Shown: positions 44,188-53,241, numbered from the stretch's first letter. The stretch is DNA of 64,000 bases from JAJYBV01 sp021812265 (GCA_027459525.1 DAIDIC010000143.1:1-64000); one strand, 5' to 3'. Notes: a model not told the origin generated them from the sequence alone. Numbers and translations: made by a program.

Positions 44188-44585
44188 ACTTCTTTGTATA
44201 TCTCCAATCACTTGGCTATATTTATAACTATGCGCTTTTAGCGTTACCAAAAACATCGCTATATACTAATTTCAGGGCTTTCGCTGCAACATGGAACATC
44301 GGGGATGTACAAGGGGCGCCGCCCCTTGTACGAGGTTCTGGGGTGTCCCCAGACCTCCCTTTTTGCAGATACGAGAACCATGCGCTTCTCTTTCAAGCGA
44401 AAGTCCTATAATTTTAATGTTGCTGTTTCCATTTTATCTGCCTGATGTTAGTATAACGCGCTTGCATGGCATATATTTTGCCTTTTCCCTTTATCTTATC
44501 ATAAGAAATGTCATTTCGGCAGGAATATTGCGCTATATTTTATGAAAACACTATCCAAATGGATTTCATGTGAATTTTCAGGGAA
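44188..44585. other. Divergent intergenic region with repeat copy G
   Basis: About 400 bases between two divergent genes, one third of which is repeat copy G. No additional gene or clear promoter pair was recognised. Confidence 0.4.
44274..44407 (+). repeat. Interspersed palindromic repeat, copy G
   Basis: A 134-bp copy close to the consensus, from AGGGCTTTCGCT to AGCGAAAGTCCT. Its central hairpin GTACAAGGGGC / GCCCCTTGTAC is perfect over 11 bp, with the CTGGGG / CCCCAG hairpin next to it and a GAGAA / TTCTC hairpin near the right end. Confidence 0.93.
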
Positions 44586-45422
44586 ATGGATGGATCCTTT
44601 AGTATGGAATCCATTATTATCTTGCTCGTAATAATTCTGCTCGGCTGTGCAATTCTTATATGGTTTCTCATCACAAAATGGCTGCCGGCCATTTCTAAAC
44701 TGACAACAACACTGGAAAAAGAAACTCAGGAAGCGCTGAAAACCGGCAGCGCACTCCAAAAAAATTCCCGCGAACAAATGAAATATATTTGGAAACAAGC
44801 TGATTCAGCAAAAACCGCCTTAAACGGCATTGGTTCACTGCGCCAAATGGTTACAGAATTAGAACAAACAGCTGAAGACATGCAGGCAATAGCGCAGCAA
44901 TTGGATAATGACGCTATGCGCGGCGGGCGCATCTCGTCAACAGTAACCCGCCAAGCCGACTCTGCGGCTAAACGCCTTACCGCAACAGCAAACAGAGCAA
45001 AATACACATATCAATTACTGTTCCGCTCTCTCGATCAGCTTATCGCTGACACTGAGGAATTGCGCGATTTCAGTAAAGGCAACGAAGTTTTTGCTAAGGA
45101 ACTTACCGGCGCTGTTGAGCGTGTTCATGGCGCTGTTTATAAAAATAACCGCCTTCCCCATGCAGTCCGCGAACTGCCTTCCGGTAATAAGTTGCCTTCC
45201 AGTCAAAAAAATTATTCCGCGCCGGCCGCAGCAGCGCACAAACCCGATTTAAAACGCAAGGCAAAAAAATCCGCGCAAGACGACCTGGACTACAACCCGC
45301 CATCAGAATTTCGTAATGAGCCATTCAACGCCAGAAACCACACCCCCCGCTATCGCATGAAAGAAGATGAGTCATCCGATTATTCAGATTATCATCACCG
45401 CTACGATGATGAATATGATTAG
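44586..45422 (+). CDS. DUF948-like membrane protein with coiled coil and charged tail
   Basis: A 278-residue protein. One N-terminal membrane helix (about 8-30) is followed by a long helical region (about 35-185) with heptad-like spacing that resembles DUF948 general-stress membrane proteins, for example TKWLPAISKLTTTLEKETQE. The C-terminal 80 residues are disordered, first basic (DLKRKAKK), then rich in Asp, Tyr and Ser (YSDYHHRYDDEYD). Two in-frame ATGs, at 44586 and 44604, are possible; neither has an outstanding ribosome-binding sequence. Function unknown. Confidence 0.68.
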   Translation: MDGSFSMESIIILLVIILLGCAILIWFLITKWLPAISKLTTTLEKETQEALKTGSALQKNSREQMKYIWKQADSAKTALNGIGSLRQMVTELEQTAEDMQAIAQQLDNDAMRGGRISSTVTRQADSAAKRLTATANRAKYTYQLLFRSLDQLIADTEELRDFSKGNEVFAKELTGAVERVHGAVYKNNRLPHAVRELPSGNKLPSSQKNYSAPAAAAHKPDLKRKAKKSAQDDLDYNPPSEFRNEPFNARNHTPRYRMKEDESSDYSDYHHRYDDEYD

Positions 45423-45625
45423 TACACTTTCAATTTGCCCAGGTTTTTGATGTATACTTTTATACAATAGGATTTTTTTGAATACATAAATTATTGCTGT
45501 CTGCAAAGACAACAGTTTCATTCATTGGATTCCAATCTGTAATTATTCCAAACCGCGACAGCGTTAAAATGCTTTTTTCGCAGCGCGCGGCTCATCAAAT
45601 TTCAGCAGGGTGAAGGCGCAAAGAT

Positions 45626-46522
45626 ATGTTTCACAGAACACCCAGAGACTCCAGACCAATACAGGATGATATTTCTGCCCCACAGTGGACCATTTCATCT
45701 GCCGAAAGGCATATCGAGCCGCTGGGCCACGATGTTCCTTGGGGAACACTGCGAATTGTAAACGATCCCCATAACACCGAGCCATATGTCTTAGTAAATA
45801 AAGCAATTGCCATCGGACGCGGTAAAGAAAACGATGTTATTTTACATGACGAAAGAATTTCGCGGCTGCACGCTGTGCTGCTATTCGAAAACGGCGCCGC
45901 ATATGCGATCGATCCCGGCGCAACGAACGGAATCATCATCAACGGCAAGCCGCTGCGCGGAAAAGGTCAGCTGCAGCACAGCGCATCAATCGAAATTGTG
46001 GATACGCATTTTCTATTTTTATATTCCGATGAATCTGGCTTAGCCAATAAACTCACTCAAGAAACTGATGAGTTTTTTAAAGAAAGCTCAGCAAATATCC
46101 CCTTGCCAGCCAATATCAGCGCAAGGTTCACCACCATACACGGCCCCGAAACCGGCCGCAGTTGGCCAATTTCCCCACCAACCACAACTATCGGACGTCA
46201 AAGCGATAATATCATTTGCATATCTTCCGGTTCTGTTTCGCGGCGGCATGCAATCATCACCGTTCAGCCGGCAGGGTTATTCATCATCAACCTTTCGGCC
46301 AGCGGAGTTCAGGTTAACGGCGAGTTTATTACGGCGCCGCAGCGTATTCAAGGCGGAGACCATATTCAACTTGGTGATTGCGTGTTTATTATCGAAGGCT
46401 CTGTGCCTTTACCGACTGTTGACACAATGCCGACTCAAAATATTCAAGCAATCTATAGGCAAGCTGAGCAGCCGCCAACAAATCCCGATAATACATTTCA
46501 CCAATTTAAGCCGCGCAAATAG
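45626..46522 (+). CDS. Protein with two FHA phosphopeptide-binding domains
   Basis: A 298-residue cytosolic protein. FHA1 (about 45-130) shows AIGRGKENDVILHDERISRLHA with the Gly-Arg and Ser-Arg-x-His signature and TNGIIINGKPL. FHA2 (about 170-255) shows TIGRQSDNIICI, SVSRRHAIITV and VQVNGEFI. FHA domains bind phospho-threonine and usually read Ser/Thr kinase signals, which fits the PP2C phosphatase encoded at 11818. AGGGTGAAGG precedes the ATG. It appears monocistronic, and the C-terminal 45 residues are unstructured. No other domain is seen. Confidence 0.9.
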   Translation: MFHRTPRDSRPIQDDISAPQWTISSAERHIEPLGHDVPWGTLRIVNDPHNTEPYVLVNKAIAIGRGKENDVILHDERISRLHAVLLFENGAAYAIDPGATNGIIINGKPLRGKGQLQHSASIEIVDTHFLFLYSDESGLANKLTQETDEFFKESSANIPLPANISARFTTIHGPETGRSWPISPPTTTIGRQSDNIICISSGSVSRRHAIITVQPAGLFIINLSASGVQVNGEFITAPQRIQGGDHIQLGDCVFIIEGSVPLPTVDTMPTQNIQAIYRQAEQPPTNPDNTFHQFKPRK

Positions 46523-46762
46523 CCATATCACCCGCAACAGCGCCGCGTATACCGCTAGTATACATTTCTGCTACAGATAGCTTATAATTAAAATACGATT
46601 TTTTCAGCCGCTATACCGCTTCCGGTACAATGCGGCCCCAGCCCTGCTATCCGCAAAAGGCTGAAAGACGCGGCGATAGTTCCAAAAAGCCCCTGCAGCT
46701 GCATGATGTATCGCCTGAATCTTACCTTATCTTTCAAAGCGCTCAAAGGAGAGTTGCCAAAA

Positions 46763-47818
46763 ATGTCTGTTCCGTCTCACATGTGGGCTATACGCAAACA
46801 AGCCGCGGCGCCCGGCTTGGAACGTATAAAAATAGAAACCCCAAAAATCGGATCTTCCGATATCTTAGTAAAAGTTCGCGCCGCTTCTATCTGCGGCACC
46901 GATATGCATATCTATGAATGGGATCCTTGGGCGCAAGGCCGTGTTCATCCGCCATTAACCGTAGGACACGAGTTTTGTGGCAATGTTGTGCAAGTGGGCA
47001 GCGAAGCGCATAATATCCAAGTCGGTGACTATATTTCCGGTGAAACTCATATTGTTTGCGGTGTATGTGAATTTTGCCGCACCGGCCGTGGGCATTTGTG
47101 CCCGAATACGCACATTATCGGCGTCGATCGCGATGGCGCATGGGCAGAATATGTTGCCATTCCCGCAGTAAACGCATGGAAAAATCCTCCGGATCTTCCG
47201 CCTTATCTGGCCACGTTAAAAGAAAACTTCGGCAACGCCGTCCATACCGCATTTTCTGTAGATACACGCTCAAAAAGTGTTTTAGTTACGGGATGCGGCC
47301 CTGTAGGCGTCATGTCGATACCGGTTGCCAAAGCGTGCGGCGCGCGCCAAGTTATCGCAACCGATATTTCAGAATATCGGCTGGATTTAGCAAAAACACT
47401 TGGCGCAGATGTCATTATCAACTCTGCAGACAGCAACGCCGCGCAAAAGATAGTAGACGCCACCAATGGGCTTGGTGTAGATACTTGGCTGGAAATGTCT
47501 GGCGCGCCGGCGGCAATAGCGCAAGGCTTTACCGCATTGAAATCCGGCGGAGAAGTAGCAATGCTGGGTTTACCGTCTAAATTGATGACGTTTGATCTGG
47601 CTAACTGGATTATTTTTAAAGGCGCTGTAGTACACGGCATAGAAGGCCGTCGCCTATGGGAAACATGGTTTCAGGCTGAAGGATTGCTTCACAGCGGCGC
47701 CGTAAATCTTGAAAAAATAGTAACACACACTTTTCCTTTTGCCTCCTATCAGGAAGCGCTCCATGTCATGGAATCCGGCAAAAGCGGCAAAGTAGTTTTG
47801 TTATTTGATGAGGAGTGA
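46763..47818 (+). CDS. tdh: L-threonine 3-dehydrogenase
   Basis: A 351-residue zinc-containing medium-chain dehydrogenase converting threonine to 2-amino-3-ketobutyrate with NAD+. The catalytic zinc region is CGTDMHIYEWDPWAQ with GHEFCG, the structural zinc loop is CGVCEFCRTGRGHLC, and the Rossmann motif is VLVTGCGPVGVMSIPVAKACG. The ATG at 46763 has AAAGGAG 10 bases upstream; the frame opens 20 codons earlier. It is the first gene of the tdh-kbl operon, with the kbl start 6 bases after its stop, so threonine would be turned into glycine and acetyl-CoA. Confidence 0.94.
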   Translation: MSVPSHMWAIRKQAAAPGLERIKIETPKIGSSDILVKVRAASICGTDMHIYEWDPWAQGRVHPPLTVGHEFCGNVVQVGSEAHNIQVGDYISGETHIVCGVCEFCRTGRGHLCPNTHIIGVDRDGAWAEYVAIPAVNAWKNPPDLPPYLATLKENFGNAVHTAFSVDTRSKSVLVTGCGPVGVMSIPVAKACGARQVIATDISEYRLDLAKTLGADVIINSADSNAAQKIVDATNGLGVDTWLEMSGAPAAIAQGFTALKSGGEVAMLGLPSKLMTFDLANWIIFKGAVVHGIEGRRLWETWFQAEGLLHSGAVNLEKIVTHTFPFASYQEALHVMESGKSGKVVLLFDEE

Positions 47819-47823
47819 AGATT

Positions 47824-49008
47824 ATGGGCAATCCGCTCGGATGGCTAGATGATTCTTTGCAAGAGCTGCGAGATAAAAAATTATATAACACCATTCGCGT
47901 CATTGAATCACCACAAGGTTCTTGGCTGACAGTAGACGGCAGCAAGGTTCTTAATTTCTGCTCAAACAATTACTTGGGCTTAGCTAATAACCCGCGCTTA
48001 AAACAAGCCGCAAAAGACGCTATCGATAAATTCGGAATCGGCCCCGCCGCAGTGCGAACTATTGCCGGAACCATGGGCATGCACACCGAATTAGAGAAAC
48101 GACTGGCGGCGTTTAAAGAAGCTGAAGCCGCTATTGTTTTTCAATCGGGGTTTACTTCTAATTTAGGAACCATCCCCGCGCTGGTTGGTCCCGGAGATGT
48201 TATTTTCTCGGACGCATTAAACCACGCCAGCATTATAGACGGATGCCGCCTTAGCCGCGCCGAAAACATTCGCTATGATCATGTCAGCCCGGATAGTTTA
48301 AAAAGTCTGCTGCAAGAAAAACGCAGCCAATTTGCCAAAGCCATCATCATCACCGATGGTGTTTTCAGCATGGATGGAGATATTGCGCCATTGCCGGCGT
48401 TGGCTGAATTGGCGCGTGAATTTGATTGCATGATGATGGTGGATGACGCGCATGGTGAAGGAGTAATGGGCCATGGCGGCCGTGGGATAACACATCATTT
48501 TAATCTGCAAGGCCAAGTAGATGTTGAAGTAGGCACGCTTTCAAAAGCATTCGGCGTTGTCGGCGGTTATATTGCGGGCAAAGCTGCAATTGTGGAATGG
48601 CTGCGACAGCGCGCCCGCCCATTCTTGTTTTCTTCCGCGCTTACCGTTCCGGATACGGCGGCGTGTTTAGAGGCGGTGCATATATTAGAAGAAAGCGAAG
48701 TGTTAACCGAAAAACTTTGGGAAAACACGCATTACTTTAAAGAAAAAATGCAAGCGCTGGGATTTAACACCGGTAAAAGTGTAACGCCCATTACTCCAAT
48801 TTTGCTCGGCGCTGAATCTTTGGCGCAAACATTCAGCCAAAAATTATTTGCCGAAAATGTTTTTGCCATGGCTATCGCCTTCCCTACCGTGCCAATGGGA
48901 ACCGCTCGTATCAGGGTTATGATCTCTGCCGCGCACAGTAAAGAAGATTTAGATTTTGGCATAGCTGCATTTACGAAAGTAGGAAAAGAAACAGGAGTTC
49001 TATCCTAA
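47824..49008 (+). CDS. kbl: 2-amino-3-ketobutyrate CoA ligase (glycine C-acetyltransferase)
   Basis: A 394-residue PLP enzyme of the alpha-oxoamine synthase family. It has LNFCSNNYLGLANNPRL, the DALNHASIIDGCRLS and MVDDAHGEGVMG motifs and the PLP-lysine loop VGTLSKAFGVVGGYIAG. It cleaves 2-amino-3-ketobutyrate with CoA to glycine and acetyl-CoA, immediately after threonine dehydrogenase in the same operon, which strongly supports Kbl over the related BioF or ALA synthase. GAGGAG lies 8 bases before the ATG at 47824; a GTG at 47815 overlaps it and is less likely. Confidence 0.94.
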   Translation: MGNPLGWLDDSLQELRDKKLYNTIRVIESPQGSWLTVDGSKVLNFCSNNYLGLANNPRLKQAAKDAIDKFGIGPAAVRTIAGTMGMHTELEKRLAAFKEAEAAIVFQSGFTSNLGTIPALVGPGDVIFSDALNHASIIDGCRLSRAENIRYDHVSPDSLKSLLQEKRSQFAKAIIITDGVFSMDGDIAPLPALAELAREFDCMMMVDDAHGEGVMGHGGRGITHHFNLQGQVDVEVGTLSKAFGVVGGYIAGKAAIVEWLRQRARPFLFSSALTVPDTAACLEAVHILEESEVLTEKLWENTHYFKEKMQALGFNTGKSVTPITPILLGAESLAQTFSQKLFAENVFAMAIAFPTVPMGTARIRVMISAAHSKEDLDFGIAAFTKVGKETGVLS

Positions 49009-49031
49009 ATACACTATCGGCTATTCCTCAT

Positions 49032-49592
49032 TTAATGGCTTTGCAATAGCAGGGTCATAATAGCAAGCGCAGCGGTTGAATGTTGAATTTCACCGCTGCG
49101 AATCATTTCTGCCGCTTCGCGCAAAAATACCCATTTGCGCGTAATCATTTCAGTAGGTTCTGGCGCGGCCTGCATAACAGTAAGCTTTCTGGCGGTATAA
49201 CAATAACTTACTTGCGGAGATATACCCGCGCTTAAGAAAAATGACCCTAAAAGCCGCCAATCTTCCGCAAATAAGCCGCCTTCTTCAAGCAGTTCCCGCT
49301 GTGCTGCGGCCAGCGGCAATTCACCCGATTCTATTGCGCCGCCGGGCAGCAGCCATTTCCATTGCTGTACAGGATACACAAAATCACGGATGAGTAAAAC
49401 TCTTCCCAACTCATCCGTTGCGGCAATAGTAGCGTTATCCCCCGGATCTGCCACACCATAAATGCCTGGGGATCCATCCGGACGGATAACATCATATTCA
49501 GTAACACGCATCCATTGATTGTTATACACCACATGCTCGGCGCATGTTTTCCATGGGCTGTTATCGGCGTCTGCGACAGTTCTTGGCGGCAT
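49032..49592 (-). CDS. Nudix hydrolase (ADP-ribose pyrophosphatase-like)
   Basis: A 186-residue Nudix protein. The Nudix box is GGAIESGELPLAAAQRELLE followed by EGGL, matching GX5EX7REUXEEXGU. The layout, with RVTEYDVIRPDG before it and FFLSAGISPQ after it, resembles the ADP-ribose/NDP-sugar pyrophosphatase branch. No ribosome-binding sequence precedes the ATG at 49592 or the TTG at 49598. It begins about 15-20 bases after the stop of a small basic ORF, so translation may be coupled; a TATATT box 6 bases upstream would alternatively give a leaderless mRNA. Confidence 0.85.
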   Translation of the reverse strand: MPPRTVADADNSPWKTCAEHVVYNNQWMRVTEYDVIRPDGSPGIYGVADPGDNATIAATDELGRVLLIRDFVYPVQQWKWLLPGGAIESGELPLAAAQRELLEEGGLFAEDWRLLGSFFLSAGISPQVSYCYTARKLTVMQAAPEPTEMITRKWVFLREAAEMIRSGEIQHSTAALAIMTLLLQSH

Positions 49593-49612
49593 ATACAAAT
49601 ATAGCGCTGTGG

Positions 49613-49729
49613 TTATACACCGCGGCGCTGGCGCATTTTGCGGATAATATTGCGCTTACGGCGGGCAAGCAGGCCGTGGCGTTTGTTGCGCGCGCGCAGT
49701 CTGGCGACTGTGGCTCCTTTTCCGGACAT
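49613..49729 (-). CDS. 38-residue very basic small protein
   Basis: A minus-strand ATG at 49729, with AGAGGG 7 bases upstream, opens 38 codons ending at 49613. The peptide starts MSGKGATVARLRARNKRHGL and then runs through RRKRNIIRKMRQRR; 15 of 38 residues are Lys or Arg. Its length and composition recall short ribosome-associated proteins of the AURKAIP1/COX24 (bS22/mS38-like) or bL34 kind, but I cannot assign it to either. It lies directly upstream of the Nudix gene in what looks like an operon. A nucleic-acid-binding or ribosomal role is inference. Confidence 0.62.
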   Translation of the reverse strand: MSGKGATVARLRARNKRHGLLARRKRNIIRKMRQRRGV

Positions 49730-50092
49730 GATTTTCCCTCTTTCTTAAATTCTGACGGCAGCAATAGCGCAAAAATTATCGAAACTGCGCAGCGCCGAAC
49801 GTGTTTAGTATATCACAGACCATACAATTGCTCATAATGATAAGAAAAAATATCTTTTTGCATATCTTGCTAAACTACGCGACAAAATAGCATATAATAT
49901 ACAAGTGGTATGCGGGGTATCTGCGCACAAACCGCATAAAAATTAATTTCAGGGGATTTGCGCGGCAAAAAAACGATTCTTCATACGATACGGCAAATGA
50001 ACCGGCGCAAATCATATGTTTGCTAAAATATGAAGCCATTTGCTGGTTATGAGGCGCCGCGGCGCGCATTTTCGTTAATGGAGCAGAAGTTT

Positions 50093-50614
50093 ATGACTTC
50101 ACAACAACCAAGTCTTGGCTCTTCTCAGGCTATAAAAAGCTCGGTAAAATGGGGAGTAATTATTGGCTTATCTAGTTATGTGTTATCAATCATGATCAAT
50201 ATGACAGAGAAATTTATTTTGCAATCCGGCGGAACAAACGCACAAACGAATCCGGGATTGCTGATACCCATATGCTTAGGCCTTTTTATCCTTGTATTCG
50301 CCACATACATTGCCGGCTACCTGCCCGCAATGGAGACCGGAACCTATGCGCCGGGAATTGCCTCTGCGCTATTATCATATATCTTATCCGCATTATTGGA
50401 AAAATTATACCTTCCCAACTTGCCCGGTTCGCCTACTGTAGTACAAACAAACACCAACGCCATAGTGGCGTTTATCACTAATGTAGTCGGGTTAATTCTT
50501 GTTTTGCTTATCATTACAGGAGTCGGCTGGCTTGGAGCCTTTTATGGCTGCAAACATCGCAACAACCCAAAAAAGAAAAAAAACGCAAAAAAAATAACTT
50601 CTGTTCCGGAATAA
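50093..50614 (+). CDS. Four-helix membrane protein of unknown function
   Basis: A 173-residue protein with four predicted membrane helices (about 21-40, 57-76, 85-107 and 128-152) and a short Lys/Asn-rich tail (NNPKKKKNAKK). The helices are Gly-, Ile- and Leu-rich without recognisable motifs; the layout resembles small DUF-type integral proteins. GGAGCAG lies just before the ATG at 50093, which I prefer to the earlier ATG at 50030. The Mrr-type gene follows after 10 bases, so the two are probably cotranscribed. Confidence 0.65.
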   Translation: MTSQQPSLGSSQAIKSSVKWGVIIGLSSYVLSIMINMTEKFILQSGGTNAQTNPGLLIPICLGLFILVFATYIAGYLPAMETGTYAPGIASALLSYILSALLEKLYLPNLPGSPTVVQTNTNAIVAFITNVVGLILVLLIITGVGWLGAFYGCKHRNNPKKKKNAKKITSVPE

Positions 50615-50624
50615 GGATATTTTT

Positions 50625-51266
50625 ATGCTAAAAGTAAAGAAAAAACAGCGCTTTCCACTTATCGGACTAATCTTGTTTCTCATATTTATGGCTTTTTATG
50701 TTATAACCGATAATTCCCAAAATCAGTTTTTTCCTTTCATTGCAGCCATTACTGTGTTAGTCTTGGTTTTTATTATAGCGCCCATATTTCTTATCACTAT
50801 GGCGCGGCGCTCGGGGGTAAACAATTTTATTTCACACTTGGCGTCTCCGGCAAAAACATTTCATGCGCAGTCACTTGCAGAGATGCAGAAAATGACACCA
50901 GCAGAATTTGAACACTTTGTTGGCTCTTTATTTCAAAAACAGGGATACAACGTTCGGGTAACCGGCAAAACCGGCGATAACGGCATTGATATTGAATTAA
51001 TTTCAAATAGCAATGGCGAGCAAAAACGCAGCGTCGTGCAATGCAAACGATACAAAGGATCGGTTGGGGAAAGCATTGTCCGTGAATTTTATGGATCGTT
51101 CGCCGGCGCCGCGGAACAAGGCTATTTAATAACGACAGGAACGTTTACGGAACCCGCAAAAAAATGGGTGAGAAATCGGCCGCTAATATTAATCGATGGG
51201 CACGAATTAGTTCGCTGGGCAACGCGAGTAACACAGCCAACTACTGAAAAATCAGGCGTTGTTTAA
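50625..51266 (+). CDS. Membrane-anchored Mrr-type restriction-endonuclease-fold protein, copy 2
   Basis: A 213-residue paralogue of the protein at 20987. Two N-terminal membrane helices (about 9-26 and 31-55) lead to the Mrr_cat domain from about 95. The active site reads GDNGIDIELISNSNGEQKRS with VVQCKRYKGSVG, so the catalytic Asp and Lys are present. The GESIVREFYGSFAGAAEQGY stretch is nearly the same in both copies. AAGGAT lies 6 bases before the ATG. It follows a small four-helix membrane protein in an operon. No methyltransferase is nearby. Confidence 0.82.
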   Translation: MLKVKKKQRFPLIGLILFLIFMAFYVITDNSQNQFFPFIAAITVLVLVFIIAPIFLITMARRSGVNNFISHLASPAKTFHAQSLAEMQKMTPAEFEHFVGSLFQKQGYNVRVTGKTGDNGIDIELISNSNGEQKRSVVQCKRYKGSVGESIVREFYGSFAGAAEQGYLITTGTFTEPAKKWVRNRPLILIDGHELVRWATRVTQPTTEKSGVV

Positions 51267-51314
51267 GTCTTAGTCCAAACAAAAACAACGCCACACAGCA
51301 ACAAAAATCAAAAT

Positions 51315-52049
51315 TTATTCAGCGCCGGCAGAAGAATCACTATCAATTGGTTTCCGGCGTGTGCGCTTTGGTTTTTCTACCGGTCCGGCGGAAGAATCGG
51401 CAGGCATATCACCATAAACACTAGGCTCCGATTTACTCGGAGCAATAGAAAAGCCGTTTCCCTGCGCTTCAACCGGCGGATAGAGCGGAGCAAACGTCAC
51501 GGTGGGTGCTTGCGCCGCAGTGTTGTTGGAAAAAGTTACTTGCGCAGTAGGTGTCAGCGCAATATCTGGCGCGCGATTTTGCGTCGCCGTCCGCGCGCGA
51601 AAATCTTTATTGGGGCGAGACGCTATAAACGAAGTGGCTCGTTCTTCAATCCAAACGACATCACCTTCCAGAATTGTGCGCATTTCCATTATCGCCTGCT
51701 GCGCCGCAGGATCAGATGCGCTTAACGGCAGTAAAGCGGTTAAACGCTCTATAACCAAGCGCTGATGATGGGCAAAAATACGCAATCGCTCTGGGTAAAG
51801 CTCTTGCGAAAGCACATATGCCGCAAAATCTGAAATATTTTGACTGGGAACTCCGCCGATAGCCGTTATACGATCTCGCAAGCCAATACAAATAGACACT
51901 TCATGCGCGCCGATTCGCTGCATGGTGTTGCGTTCGCGGGGATCTGTCGCCATGGCAGTTAAACCAATCATGGCTTCGATAGCTGCCCGTTCTTCTTCTA
52001 ACATCTCGTTAAGCATTTTAATCATTTGCGAACCTGCTGCGCGCTGCAT
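51315..52049 (-). CDS. Ferritin-like helical protein with a long disordered tail
   Basis: A 244-residue protein. Residues about 8-140 look like a ferritin-like four-helix bundle (MLNEMLEEERAAIEAMIGL, then IGAHEVSICIGLRDRITAIGG and AHHQRLVIERLTALL). The Glu and His residues could bind metal. The C-terminal 100 residues are disordered, rich in Pro, Ala and Thr, ending in a basic/acidic stretch (EKPKRTRRKPIDSDSSAG). AGAGG precedes the ATG. It is a single gene, convergent with the Mrr-type gene. Function is unknown; a metal-storage role is only a guess. Confidence 0.55.
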   Translation of the reverse strand: MQRAAGSQMIKMLNEMLEEERAAIEAMIGLTAMATDPRERNTMQRIGAHEVSICIGLRDRITAIGGVPSQNISDFAAYVLSQELYPERLRIFAHHQRLVIERLTALLPLSASDPAAQQAIMEMRTILEGDVVWIEERATSFIASRPNKDFRARTATQNRAPDIALTPTAQVTFSNNTAAQAPTVTFAPLYPPVEAQGNGFSIAPSKSEPSVYGDMPADSSAGPVEKPKRTRRKPIDSDSSAGAE

Positions 52050-52203
52050 AGCATCCTCTTTATATACACGAAAATTTTGCGCAAATCAGCTGAAATGCGC
52101 CTGAAAACTATGTATAGTGTATCATATCGGCAAATTTTTTGCACATGATATAGTATCAATTCAGTATGCCGCAACACATGCGCGCGCCGCAATTTCTTAA
52201 CGA

Positions 52204-53049
52204 TTAGGGCTTGCGCGCGCGAATAAAAGCGCCTGCAAATAACCCATCCAGCTTTGCGCGATCACTTTCTGAAATATCTGAAAAATCAGCGCCGCCGGCA
52301 ATAGCGTCTTGCGCGCTATATCTTCTGGTTACTTCGATTTCAATATCTGTAAAGCCTGCCGCCGATAACAGATCACGATACTCACCATCTTCTAAAGCGC
52401 CGGCAATACAGCCCGCCCAAGCTTCCAGGCTTTGCCTGAATTGGCGCGCATATTCCGGAATATGCCCCAAAATCACAACATCCGAAACTGCAAAACGTCC
52501 GCCCGGCTTCAATACACGAAACGACTCTCGCAATACCTTGGCTTTATCAACAGAAAGATTTATGACACAATTGGAAATAATAACATGAACCGTTGCATCC
52601 GGTAAAGGAATTTCTTCAATTGTTCCCTTAAGAAACTGCACATTGTTACTATCTGCTTGCTTGCGATTGCGTTCCGCTAGTTCCAACATCTCGTCTGTCA
52701 TATCCAAACCATATACAAAGCCGGAAGGACCCACTCTGCGCGCTGACAAGAATACATCGATACCGCCGCCACTGCCTAAATCTAAAACTATTTCCCCTTC
52801 GCGTAAACTCGCCAAAGCAGTGGGATTGCCACAACCTAATGACGCCAACACGGCGGCAACAGGCGCGCCGGCAAGCTCGTCCTGAGTATAGATATTTGCT
52901 GAAATAGGATCTTGTTCGCCACCGCAGCAGGCGGAACCACAGCAATTATTATTTTTGCTTCCGGTGGTATTCAAGGCGTTTTGCGCAACCTGCGCGTAAC
53001 GATTGCGTACAGATTCCTGTATAGTAGTATTGTCTGTTTGGTTACTCAT
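52204..53049 (-). CDS. arsM: Arsenite methyltransferase
   Basis: A 281-residue SAM-dependent methyltransferase that methylates As(III), in family terms turning it into volatile or less retained forms. It has a Cys-rich N-terminal segment (NNCCGSACCGG), the SAM motif VLDLGSGGGIDVFLSARRVG, and the ArsM-type Cys in ISNCVINL and in AWAGCIAGAL. The ATG at 53049 has AAAGGA upstream; the frame opens eight codons earlier. No ArsR, ArsB or ArsC gene is adjacent. A 13-bp inverted repeat 90-130 bases upstream may be a regulator site. Confidence 0.9.
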   Translation of the reverse strand: MSNQTDNTTIQESVRNRYAQVAQNALNTTGSKNNNCCGSACCGGEQDPISANIYTQDELAGAPVAAVLASLGCGNPTALASLREGEIVLDLGSGGGIDVFLSARRVGPSGFVYGLDMTDEMLELAERNRKQADSNNVQFLKGTIEEIPLPDATVHVIISNCVINLSVDKAKVLRESFRVLKPGGRFAVSDVVILGHIPEYARQFRQSLEAWAGCIAGALEDGEYRDLLSAAGFTDIEIEVTRRYSAQDAIAGGADFSDISESDRAKLDGLFAGAFIRARKP

Positions 53050-53138
53050 TCTGTTTTGTTCCTTTCTTGACACTCCGCATGGGCTAAAGCCGCAGCGGAT
53101 TTTTGGTTCACCGGCGCGTTTATTTTCCAGATTTTCAC

Positions 53139-53182
53139 ATTACCAAGATAGCTTGACCAACCATGCAAACTATCTTGGTAAT
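53139..53182. promoter_or_regulatory. 13-bp perfect inverted repeat upstream of arsM
   Basis: ATTACCAAGATAG (53139-53151) and CTATCTTGGTAAT (53170-53182) are perfect complements separated by 18 bases. It lies about 90-133 bases upstream of the arsM start, a place fitting an operator or a leader hairpin. Confidence 0.55.
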
Positions 53183-53241
53183 ACGGCAAACACAAACTTC
53201 CCTTAGCTATTGAGCCGGCAGCGCTGTATATTTGCGTAATC

